A stretch of 6,214 bases of DNA from an uncultured Eubacteriales bacterium (GTDB taxonomy: Bacteria; Bacillota; Clostridia; Oscillospirales; Acutalibacteraceae). Location of the stretch: positions 1 through 6,214 of the forward strand of contig ONUD01000164.1 of NCBI GenBank assembly GCA_900320925.1. Reading direction: 5' to 3'. The translations under genes were made by a program, and so were the position numbers. The notes beneath the pieces are model-generated. The model was given only the letters and a program-made list of their open reading frames with translations. It was not told the origin of the DNA and searched no databases. How positions within the stretch are numbered: position 1 is the stretch's first letter; each line of letters begins with the position of its first letter. Of the stretch, positions 1 to 4,768 are shown piece after piece.

Positions 1-1
1 C

Positions 2-247
2 GTGACAGAGAACATGGTATGTAAGATTCTTTCTTACAAGGGCAATGTATTTGGGGTAGAACCGCCAAACTTTGTGGTGCTGACCGTGACACAGACAGAC
101 CCCGGCTTCAAGGGGGATACCGCTACCAACGTGACCAAGCCTGCCACACTGGAAACAGGTGCCGAAATCAAAGTGCCGCTCTTTATCAACGAGGGTGACA
201 AAATCCAGATTGATACCAGAACCGGCGAATACATGGCAAGAGCTTGA
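2..247 (+). CDS. efp: Elongation factor P, C-terminal part (5' end outside window)
   Basis: This is the last 81 codons of EF-P, the translation factor that binds between the ribosomal P and E sites and relieves stalling at consecutive prolines. The reading frame is open from the first base, so the true start lies upstream; the GTG at 2 is an internal Val codon and position 1 is the third base of the preceding codon. The sequence covers the end of the central OB domain (ENMVCKILSYKGNVFGVEPP) and the whole C-terminal OB domain. Characteristic family strings are visible: PGFKGDTATNVTKPATLETG, then VPLFINEGDKIQIDTRTGEY. It ends with the usual TGEYMARA tail and a TGA stop, so the C-terminus is intact. 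The modified loop residue of domain I is not in the window. Identification is very secure; only the N-terminal half is unseen. Confidence 0.97.
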   Translation: MTENMVCKILSYKGNVFGVEPPNFVVLTVTQTDPGFKGDTATNVTKPATLETGAEIKVPLFINEGDKIQIDTRTGEYMARA

Positions 248-251
248 GTCA

Positions 252-289
252 ATGAGGAATGAGGAGTGAGAAATGAGGAATGCTCACTC
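252..289 (+). repeat. AATGAGG spacer repeats with a 7-bp inverted repeat
   Basis: The gap between efp and the next gene holds about four degenerate tandem copies of a 7-base purine unit (AATGAGG, AATGAGG, AGTGAGA, AATGAGG) from about 252 to 282. GAGTGAG at 264-270 is the exact reverse complement of CTCACTC at 283-289, giving a 7-bp stem with a 12-base loop. No T-run follows, so it is not a normal intrinsic terminator. Similar AATGAGGAATGAGG spacers occur between genes in many Firmicute genomes; that comparison is from general knowledge, not a search. Function unknown. Confidence 0.6.
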
Positions 290-295
290 GGATAC

Positions 296-301
296 GGAGG
301 G
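296..301 (+). promoter_or_regulatory. Shine-Dalgarno GGAGGG that fixes the start of the CD1247-domain gene
   Basis: GGAGGG lies 7 bases before the ATG at 309. The longer in-frame option, ATG at 273, sits inside the spacer repeats and would add 12 residues unlike the family, so 309 is preferred. Confidence 0.8.
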
Positions 302-308
302 AAAAGGA

Positions 309-737
309 ATGGACATCAGAGAGAGAGCCGCATATGTGAAAGGATTGTTTGACGGGATGGAATTGGATCTGTCCGACAAACAGAACAAGGTGCTGAAAGC
401 ATTGATTGACTTGGTTGATGAGATGGCGGAAGAAGTGTCACAGCTTAACCAGAGTTATGATGATGTATGCGACCAGATTGATGCATTGGACGAGGATCTT
501 TCCGGTGTGGAAGATTTGCTGTACGATGAATATGACGATGAAGAGGAATGTGACTGCGGTTACTGCACAGGGGGAGAGGAAAACGCTTATGAAGTGACCT
601 GTCCGACCTGCGGTACCACCATAGGTCTTGATGAGGATTCACTGAATGAGGGCGGCATTGTTTGCCCGAAGTGCGGTGAAACACTCGAATTTGATTATGA
701 CGAGGACGAGTTGGATGACAACGGCGACGAGGAATAA
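309..737 (+). CDS. CD1247 N-terminal domain protein with C-terminal zinc ribbon
   Basis: A 142-residue, strongly acidic protein of unknown function. Residues 1-70 match the pattern I know for the CD1247 N-terminal domain of Clostridia: it opens MDIRERAAYVKGL, continues through LDLSDKQNKVLKALIDLVDEMAEE, and ends in an acidic, probably coiled-coil stretch (about 28-73). The C-terminal part carries two CxxC knuckles, CPTCG (Cys98, Cys101) and CPKCG (Cys119, Cys122), a typical zinc ribbon. An extra CDCGYC cluster (Cys81, 83, 86) lies just before the ribbon. The tail is almost entirely Asp/Glu. The start at 309 is set by GGAGGG 7 bases upstream. It follows efp with a 61-base gap and is closed by the terminator at 761-797, so it may be transcribed with efp. 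Zinc binding is inferred from the cysteines. A role near transcription or translation is only suggested by the neighbour; the function is not known. Confidence 0.85.
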   Translation: MDIRERAAYVKGLFDGMELDLSDKQNKVLKALIDLVDEMAEEVSQLNQSYDDVCDQIDALDEDLSGVEDLLYDEYDDEEECDCGYCTGGEENAYEVTCPTCGTTIGLDEDSLNEGGIVCPKCGETLEFDYDEDELDDNGDEE

Positions 738-760
738 TCTCTTTTGACCGATATTTTGTA

Positions 761-797
761 AAACACCAACTTTGAGGAATCTTAGTTGGTGTTTTTT
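761..797 (+). terminator. Rho-independent terminator after the CD1247-domain gene
   Basis: A perfect 11-bp stem is formed by AAACACCAACT (761-771) and AGTTGGTGTTT (784-794), with a 12-base loop and a T-run through 797. In the loop, GA/TC could pair around GGAA, a GNRA-type tetraloop. It lies 23 bases after the upstream stop and 25 bases before the next start. It therefore ends the efp/CD1247 transcript, or acts as a leaky barrier before the protease-scpAB block. Confidence 0.85.
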
Positions 798-822
798 GAT
801 AACAAAGAAAGGAAGAAAACGG

Positions 823-1524
823 ATGCTTTTAAGTATGCTGCGTTCGGGAAATGTCAATATTATTTCCGTGATCGTCTATATTATTTCATCATTGATTGTG
901 ATTTTTTTGGTGCTGCCCGTGCATGAGTGGGCACACGGATTTACAGCGTACCGGCTGGGCGACAGAACTGCCAAAAATATGGGACGGCTTACCCTCAACC
1001 CGATGGCACATATCGACTATATGGGGGCAGCAATGATTCTGCTGGTAGGTTTTGGCTGGGCAAAGCCCGTACCTGTCGATGCGAGATTCTTCAAAAAGCC
1101 GAAACGGGATATGGCACTCACGGCATTAGCGGGACCTGTTTCCAATCTGCTGGCGGCTATCGTGGCAGGTTTGATACTGAATCTGATACAGACGATTTTG
1201 ATTAGGACAAATTCCTACTATGTTGGACAGTCAAGCCTGATGTATTATGTACTGCTGTTTTTTGAATTTCTGGAAATTATCAATATCAGTCTGGCAGTGT
1301 TCAATCTCATACCGATACCGCCGCTGGACGGTTCCAAAATTCTTATGGCATTCCTGCCCGACAGTCTGCTCCACCGCATACAGCCCTATGAAATGTATAT
1401 TACCATGGGCTTTATGGTACTGCTCCTGTCAGGCGGATTCGGCGGGATTCTGTCCCCAATACAGACGGCTCTGTATAACGGGATTAACTGGCTGACGGCA
1501 CTGCCGTTCTCGTGGGCATGGTGA
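823..1524 (+). CDS. Site-2 protease family (M50) integral membrane metalloprotease
   Basis: A 233-residue membrane zinc protease of the M50 family, the group that cuts substrates within the lipid bilayer. The zinc motif HEWAH is at residues 34-38 (preceded by VLPV), at the end of the first hydrophobic segment (about 11-32). The third zinc ligand is Asp169 in NLIPIPPLDG (residues 161-170), the family's second signature. Further hydrophobic segments lie at about 67-80, 98-122, 141-166 and 193-212. There is no PDZ domain, so it resembles the compact YwhC-like group rather than RseP, and the context gives no SpoIVFB partner. The ATG at 823 has AAAGGA 9 bases upstream. A longer frame reaching TTG at 772 is rejected because that codon is in the terminator loop. 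The stop overlaps the scpA start by one base (TGATG). Both active-site motifs are intact; the substrate is unknown. Confidence 0.93.
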   Translation: MLLSMLRSGNVNIISVIVYIISSLIVIFLVLPVHEWAHGFTAYRLGDRTAKNMGRLTLNPMAHIDYMGAAMILLVGFGWAKPVPVDARFFKKPKRDMALTALAGPVSNLLAAIVAGLILNLIQTILIRTNSYYVGQSSLMYYVLLFFEFLEIINISLAVFNLIPIPPLDGSKILMAFLPDSLLHRIQPYEMYITMGFMVLLLSGGFGGILSPIQTALYNGINWLTALPFSWAW

Positions 1525-2252
1525 TGGAACAGATTTCATATAAACTGGATGTCTTTGAGGGGCCGCTTGACCTGTTGCTGCACCTGATAGAGAAAAATAA
1601 GCTGAATATCTATGATATCCCAATTGCCGTATTGCTGGAACAGTATATGGAGCATATCGGTATCATGCAGGAACAAAATCTGGATGTGGCAGGAGAGTTT
1701 CTGGCAATGGCATCACGGCTGGTGCAAATCAAATCGGCCATGCTGCTGCCAAAGTACGAAGAAGCGGAAAAAATGCGGGAGGAACTGTCAGGGCAGCTGA
1801 TAGAGTATCAGAAGTGCAAGCGTGTGGCAAAGCTGCTGGCAGCCAATATCAGCTTTGACAGCTACTGCCGTGAGCCGATGAAAATCAAGGCGGATATGAC
1901 TTACAAGAGAGAGCATGAGCCTGCTTATTTGATAGGAGCCTATCTTGCGGCTGTCGGCAGGGGAAAGGCAAAGATACCTCCCTCACAAGAAGCATTTTCG
2001 GGTATCGTGCAAAGACGGATTGTATCGGTCAGTTCCAGAATTATTGGCGTCATGAGAAAGCTTTGGAACGGCAGGAGTGTCCGCTATGACAATATGTTTG
2101 ACGATGCAGGCGACAAGAGTGAATTAGTGGCAACCTTTCTTGCCATACTGGAATTGATAAAGGGAAAGCGTGTGCGTATCGAGGAAGAGGGCGGCCAACA
2201 GATATTAAAAATGACGGTCGGAGGCGGTAAGCGTTGGAAGAAAGAAAATTGA
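1524..2252 (+). CDS. scpA: Segregation and condensation protein A (kleisin)
   Basis: A 242-residue ScpA, the kleisin subunit that bridges the two SMC heads and recruits ScpB in the bacterial condensin that compacts and separates the chromosome. The N-terminus has the diagnostic string YKLDVFEGPLDLLLHLIEKN, followed by KLNIYDIPIAVLLEQYMEHI. This region contacts the SMC neck. Next come AGEFLAMASRLVQIKSAMLLP, a central ScpB-binding segment (about 80-160), and a C-terminal winged-helix region with VATFLAILELIKGKRVRIEE. Length is normal for the family. The ATG at 1524 overlaps the protease stop by one base and lacks a clear Shine-Dalgarno, which suggests coupling. In-frame GTG (1512) and ATG (1518) are alternatives that would add 2-4 residues. 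It overlaps scpB by 19 bases. Very secure. Confidence 0.97.
   Translation: MEQISYKLDVFEGPLDLLLHLIEKNKLNIYDIPIAVLLEQYMEHIGIMQEQNLDVAGEFLAMASRLVQIKSAMLLPKYEEAEKMREELSGQLIEYQKCKRVAKLLAANISFDSYCREPMKIKADMTYKREHEPAYLIGAYLAAVGRGKAKIPPSQEAFSGIVQRRIVSVSSRIIGVMRKLWNGRSVRYDNMFDDAGDKSELVATFLAILELIKGKRVRIEEEGGQQILKMTVGGGKRWKKEN
2220..2224 (+). promoter_or_regulatory. GGAGG Shine-Dalgarno selecting the TTG start of scpB
   Basis: GGAGG lies 9 bases before TTG 2234, inside the 3' end of scpA. There is no ATG in frame near the family N-terminus, so this site decides the start. Confidence 0.75.
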
Positions 2253-2764
2253 AAAATGCCGTGGAAGCAGTGATATTTGCAAGCGGAACGCCTGTGGAAC
2301 TCTCCAGAATCGCACAAGCACTCCATATTGGTGCCTTGCAGGCTATGAGCATTTGTGATGGTCTTGTGGAGGAATATGAGAAAGCAGACCGTGGTATCCG
2401 AATCGTCAGGCTGAATGACAGTTACCAGATGTGTACCGTCGAGGAATATGCCGATGTGATTCGGGAGGTTATGGACATCAAACGCAATGCTCCATTGTCA
2501 CAAGCGGCTTCGGAGGTGCTGGCCATTATTGCCTACAATCAGCCCGTGACCAAGGCATTTGTAGAACAGGTCAGGGGAGTGGATTGCTCAGGCGTGGTGT
2601 CAAGTCTTGTGGCAAGACAATTGATTGAAGAAAAGGGCAGGCTGGAACTGCCCGGCAGACCGCTGGTCTATGGTACAACCGAGCATTTTTTGCGGTGCTT
2701 CCATATTTCCTCCCTTGGAGAGCTGCCGCCGCTGCCGAATGAGGAGGCGGAGGAGGAGGCATGA
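2234..2764 (+). CDS. scpB: Segregation and condensation protein B
   Basis: A 176-residue ScpB, the winged-helix protein that dimerises and binds the middle of ScpA in the SMC-ScpAB complex. The first winged helix covers about residues 5-80 (NAVEAVIFASGTPVELSRIA, then IRIVRLNDSYQMCT). The second runs from about 88 to 165, with AASEVLAIIAYNQPVTKAFVEQVRGVD and the highly typical LPGRPLVYGTTEHFLRCF. The start is TTG at 2234 with GGAGG 9 bases upstream; the N-terminus then aligns with family members without extra residues. The gene begins 19 bases before the scpA stop and its TGA overlaps the next ATG (ATGA), so expression of the three genes is probably coupled. The acidic tail EEAEEEA is encoded by repeated GGAGG sequence that also serves as the ribosome binding region of the downstream gene. 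Confidence 0.96.
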   Translation: MEERKLKNAVEAVIFASGTPVELSRIAQALHIGALQAMSICDGLVEEYEKADRGIRIVRLNDSYQMCTVEEYADVIREVMDIKRNAPLSQAASEVLAIIAYNQPVTKAFVEQVRGVDCSGVVSSLVARQLIEEKGRLELPGRPLVYGTTEHFLRCFHISSLGELPPLPNEEAEEEA

Positions 2765-3396
2765 AAATCTTTCTGACCATTCTGCTGGTACTGGCAGGAT
2801 TGATTTTGTTTGTTCTGTTCTGCCCTTTCAGTATCCAGTTGGTATATGATAATGAGGTGACACTGAAAGTCGGGTATTTGTTTCCGTTTTTCAGGATACT
2901 GCCCCAAAAACCGAAGCCCGAAAAAAAAGAAGATACAAAACCTCAAGAAAGCAGTGTCGCTTCTCCCACCAAAAAAAAAGCCAAAACTGCCAAAAAAAAG
3001 AATCCTGTCTGGGAGTTTACCAAAAAGCAGGGCTTGGAGGGAATCATTGAATTGCTGAAGCAAATCACAGGCATTGTCATGAAGCTGTTGGATACTGTCA
3101 GAAAACATCTGGTTATCTCCCGATTGCGGTTGGATTTGCTGGTAGTGGGGGAAGACCCTGCCGATACAGCTATGAAATACGGCTATGCGTGTGCGGCAAT
3201 CTATCCGCTGCTGTCACTGCTGGACAGGCACGTCCGTATCAGAAAACATGAGGAATATATTGATGCAGGCTTTGAAGCGGATACCACAAAGGTGCATTTT
3301 ATCATGAAAGTGCATATCATGCCCATTTTCGTAGTGGCAGCGGCTCTCGGTGCCTTGTTCAAGGGAATCGGGATCTTGCAGAAATTGAAGCAATAA
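2761..3396 (+). CDS. DUF2953 domain membrane protein (YtfI-like)
   Basis: A 211-residue protein of the DUF2953 family, with no established biochemical role. Residues 3-22 form a hydrophobic N-terminal segment (FLTILLVLAGLILFVLF). A short beta-rich stretch follows (IQLVYDNEVTLKVGYLFPFF), then a Lys/Pro/Ala-rich linker (about 49-82). The conserved core includes GEDPADTAMKYGYACAAIYP (130-149). Near the end is a second hydrophobic segment (about 187-207). The two membrane segments and charged linker suggest a membrane-tethered protein. Its position directly before the GerW/YtfJ gene matches the ytfI-ytfJ pair of Bacillus and supports the family call. The start has multiple GGAGG copies (GGAGG at 2749-2753, 7 bases away) and overlaps the scpB stop by 4 bases. 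The linker is encoded over three A8-A9 runs (2921-2928, 2971-2979, 2992-2999), which are possible slippage sites. Confidence 0.85.
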   Translation: MKIFLTILLVLAGLILFVLFCPFSIQLVYDNEVTLKVGYLFPFFRILPQKPKPEKKEDTKPQESSVASPTKKKAKTAKKKNPVWEFTKKQGLEGIIELLKQITGIVMKLLDTVRKHLVISRLRLDLLVVGEDPADTAMKYGYACAAIYPLLSLLDRHVRIRKHEEYIDAGFEADTTKVHFIMKVHIMPIFVVAAALGALFKGIGILQKLKQ

Positions 3397-3398
3397 CC

Positions 3399-3427
3399 TT
3401 GCTTTTCAGAGACAATTATAGTATACT
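3399..3427 (+). promoter_or_regulatory. Candidate vegetative promoter upstream of the GerW-family gene
   Basis: In the 55-base gap after the DUF2953 gene, TATACT (3422-3427, one mismatch to TATAAT) lies 17 bases after TTGCTT (3399-3404), which keeps the TTG of the -35 consensus but little more. The spacing is ideal and the area is locally AT-rich. It would start transcription about 15-20 bases before the ATG at 3452. The weak -35 keeps confidence moderate. No clear sporulation sigma-G pattern was seen. Confidence 0.45.
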
Positions 3428-3451
3428 TAAATGATAAAGGTGGTGTTGAAA

Positions 3452-3889
3452 ATGAGCGAACATCCTATCAATGGATTGATGGATACGACTCTTGACAAAC
3501 TGAAACAAATGGTTGACGTGAATACGGTCATTGGAACTCCTATCACGACACCCGACGGTGCAACAATTATCCCTGTTTCCAAGGTGATTTATGGCTTTGC
3601 CTCGGGCGGCTCGGAGTTCAATTCCAAAAAGGCGGATTCACAGAATCTCTTTGGCGGCGGTTCGGGGGCAGGTGTGACAATTACCCCTCTTGCTTTCATC
3701 TCCATTTACAACGGGGAAGTGAAAATGCTGAACATTTCTGCCTATCAGGATTCCGGTGACAGGGCAGTGGGGATTATTCCCGATGTCGTGGATAAAGTGG
3801 TCGGTCTGTTCAAAAAGGACAAAAAAGAAGAAAAATCGGAAACGGTTGTAAAAGAATCCAATGCAGGTCTGGATGACCCACAGGTGTGA
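3452..3889 (+). CDS. GerW/YtfJ family protein
   Basis: A 145-residue protein of the GerW (YtfJ) family. In Bacillus subtilis the member is a forespore protein needed for normal spore germination involving the cortex-lytic enzyme SleB, but homologs also occur in bacteria that do not sporulate, so the gene alone does not prove sporulation. The family pattern is clear: an N-terminal HPINGLMDTTLDKLKQMVD, then VIGTPITTPDGATIIPVSKV, the glycine-rich YGFASGGSEF (47-56) and LFGGGSGAGVTITPLAFISI (67-86), and a variable charged tail (121-145). The ATG at 3452 follows AAAGGTGGTG (3436-3445) at normal spacing. The longer ATG at 3431 adds seven residues and overlaps this ribosome binding site, so it is rejected. 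The stop lies 11 bases before the Rpn-family ATG. GerW with DUF2953 immediately upstream is a conserved pair. Confidence 0.92.
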   Translation: MSEHPINGLMDTTLDKLKQMVDVNTVIGTPITTPDGATIIPVSKVIYGFASGGSEFNSKKADSQNLFGGGSGAGVTITPLAFISIYNGEVKMLNISAYQDSGDRAVGIIPDVVDKVVGLFKKDKKEEKSETVVKESNAGLDDPQV

Positions 3890-3900
3890 GGTATCTTTCC

Positions 3901-4701
3901 ATGGACAGAACAGCGTTGGAAAAAGAATATGCCAGTCTGCCTTTTTCTGATAACTTCATTTTTACGCACGTAATGGAGAATCTGAAAATTGCCGCCAAGG
4001 TGATAAAACTCATTTTATCGGAGGAACTGCCGGATATTTTCGATACACATATCGAAAAGGTGGTGGAAACCTCTGTTGGCGTGCATGGTGTCAGGTATGA
4101 TGTCTATGTCAGGACACCAAGCGGCGGCGTAATCTACAATATCGAAATGCAGCAGCTGGACAGAAAAAATCTCCCCAAACGTATGAGATACTATCAGGCA
4201 ACGGGAGATACCAGTTTTTTGCAGAAAAATACCGATTATAATGCCCTGCCAAAATACTATACCGTGTTCATCTGCAAGTATGACCCCTTTGGGCATGGTC
4301 TGGCATTGTATCAGTTTCAGAATTATGATACCGTCAACCATATTCCCTTGGGGGACGATACCTATAAAGTCGTGCTGAATGTGAACGGCAGGACGGACAG
4401 AAAGGAGCTGCAAAGCTTTATGGATTATGTGAGAGACGGTATTGTATCGGACAATACAACACGGGAAATTGATGAGGAAGTCCATCAGATACGTCAAAGT
4501 TCCATTCTGATGAAAGACTATATTGACATGAAAGTGCATGATGATGAAATGAAAAACGAGGGTCGTGCAGAAGGTCGTGCCGAGGGTCGTTTGGAACTGC
4601 TCAAAAAGGCGGTTGCTTCCTTAAAGTCCAGTATGAGTATTGAGGCGATTGTCAAAATGTTCGAGATCAGCGAATTAGAACGGAAAATGCTGGCTATCTG
4701 A
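3901..4701 (+). CDS. Rpn family / PD-(D/E)XK nuclease (PDDEXK 'transposase' family)
   Basis: A 266-residue protein of the Rpn/PDDEXK-transposase superfamily. E. coli relatives are DNA endonucleases that promote RecA-independent recombination, and some are linked to phage defence. The N-terminal pattern is typical: LPFSDNFIFTHVMEN (13-27) followed by a helical stretch. The nuclease core shows Asp67 in VRYDVYV and Glu82-x-Gln84 in YNIEMQQLD, the D...ExQ variant of PD-(D/E)XK, then KRMRYYQATGD (93-103). YTVFICKYDPFG (120-131) and the terminal EGRAEGRAEGR (220-230) are also family traits; the latter is a 12-base tandem repeat in the DNA. A C-terminal helical domain follows. ATG 3901 has TGAGG 9 bases upstream; GTG 3886 is an alternative adding five residues. 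It sits between conserved housekeeping genes, probably an accessory gene co-transcribed with gerW. No inverted repeats or target duplications were found. All core residues are present, so it looks intact. Confidence 0.9.
   Translation: MDRTALEKEYASLPFSDNFIFTHVMENLKIAAKVIKLILSEELPDIFDTHIEKVVETSVGVHGVRYDVYVRTPSGGVIYNIEMQQLDRKNLPKRMRYYQATGDTSFLQKNTDYNALPKYYTVFICKYDPFGHGLALYQFQNYDTVNHIPLGDDTYKVVLNVNGRTDRKELQSFMDYVRDGIVSDNTTREIDEEVHQIRQSSILMKDYIDMKVHDDEMKNEGRAEGRAEGRLELLKKAVASLKSSMSIEAIVKMFEISELERKMLAI
4557..4590 (+). repeat. 12-base tandem repeat encoding (E)GRAEGRAEGR
   Basis: Near-identical units GAGGGTCGTGCA, GAAGGTCGTGCC and GAGGGTCGT encode the Gly-Arg-Ala-Glu repeat before the C-terminal helices of the Rpn-family protein. 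This kind of EGRxEGR hinge is frequent in the family, and repeat number often varies between paralogs. Here there are two full copies and a partial third. Confidence 0.7.
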
Positions 4702-4706
4702 AAAAT

Positions 4707-4764
4707 AAACCGCCTGCCTTATGCATATAAGTTGGATAGATCAATCATTAGGCAGGTGGTTTTT
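4707..4764 (+). terminator. Long hairpin with T-run; terminator that also contains the dacF ribosome binding site
   Basis: AAACCGCCTGCCT (4707-4719) pairs with AGGCAGGTGGTTT (4750-4762), giving a 13-bp stem with one G-U pair. ATG/CAT (4721-4723 with 4746-4748) extends it after a T-T mismatch. A T-run (4760-4764) follows the stem. It begins 5 bases after the Rpn-family stop, so it would end that transcript. The 3' arm includes AGGTGG (4754-4759), the only plausible Shine-Dalgarno for the downstream TTG start, so folding would hide that site. See findings. Confidence 0.75.
4726..4731 (+). promoter_or_regulatory. Possible -10 element inside the hairpin loop, before dacF
   Basis: TATAAG (5 of 6 to TATAAT) lies in the loop of the 4707-4762 hairpin. 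A transcript begun here would start near 4737-4739 and lack the 5' stem arm, leaving the AGGTGG site free. No good -35 element is present at the right distance and no exact TGn extended -10 either, so this is only a candidate. Confidence 0.25.
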
Positions 4765-4768
4765 ATTG

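Noticed and set aside
772..822. TTG 772 as the site-2 protease start
   Set aside because: It lies in the loop of the terminator, has no ribosome binding site, and the extra 17 residues do not resemble the family N-terminus.
2668..3108. 146-codon open frame on the - strand over scpB and the DUF2953 gene
   Set aside because: Its Phe-rich stretches are the complement of the poly-A/Lys linker; both + strand genes are well supported.
3399..3427. Sporulation sigma-G promoter for the GerW-family gene
   Set aside because: The Bacillus gene is forespore-expressed, but the gap here fits a TTGCTT-17-TATACT arrangement better than the sigma-G consensus.
4015..4539. 174-codon open frame on the - strand opposite the Rpn-family gene
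   Set aside because: It lies fully inside a clear + strand gene with recognisable motifs, has no family resemblance and no ribosome binding site; it is a shadow frame.
4557..4590. 12-base repeat as a CRISPR-like or regulatory array
   Set aside because: It is in frame, has no spacers, and encodes the EGRAEGR hinge common in this protein family.
3886..4765. Insertion sequence or MITE around the Rpn-family gene
   Set aside because: The only inverted repeat at its edge is the local terminator hairpin at 4707-4762; no matching repeat or target duplication was found near 3886-3900.
4721..4768. ATG 4721 as the dacF start
   Set aside because: It sits in the hairpin next to the 5' arm, has no Shine-Dalgarno and adds 16 residues before a normal signal peptide; TTG 4769 or 4766 with AGGTGG fits better.
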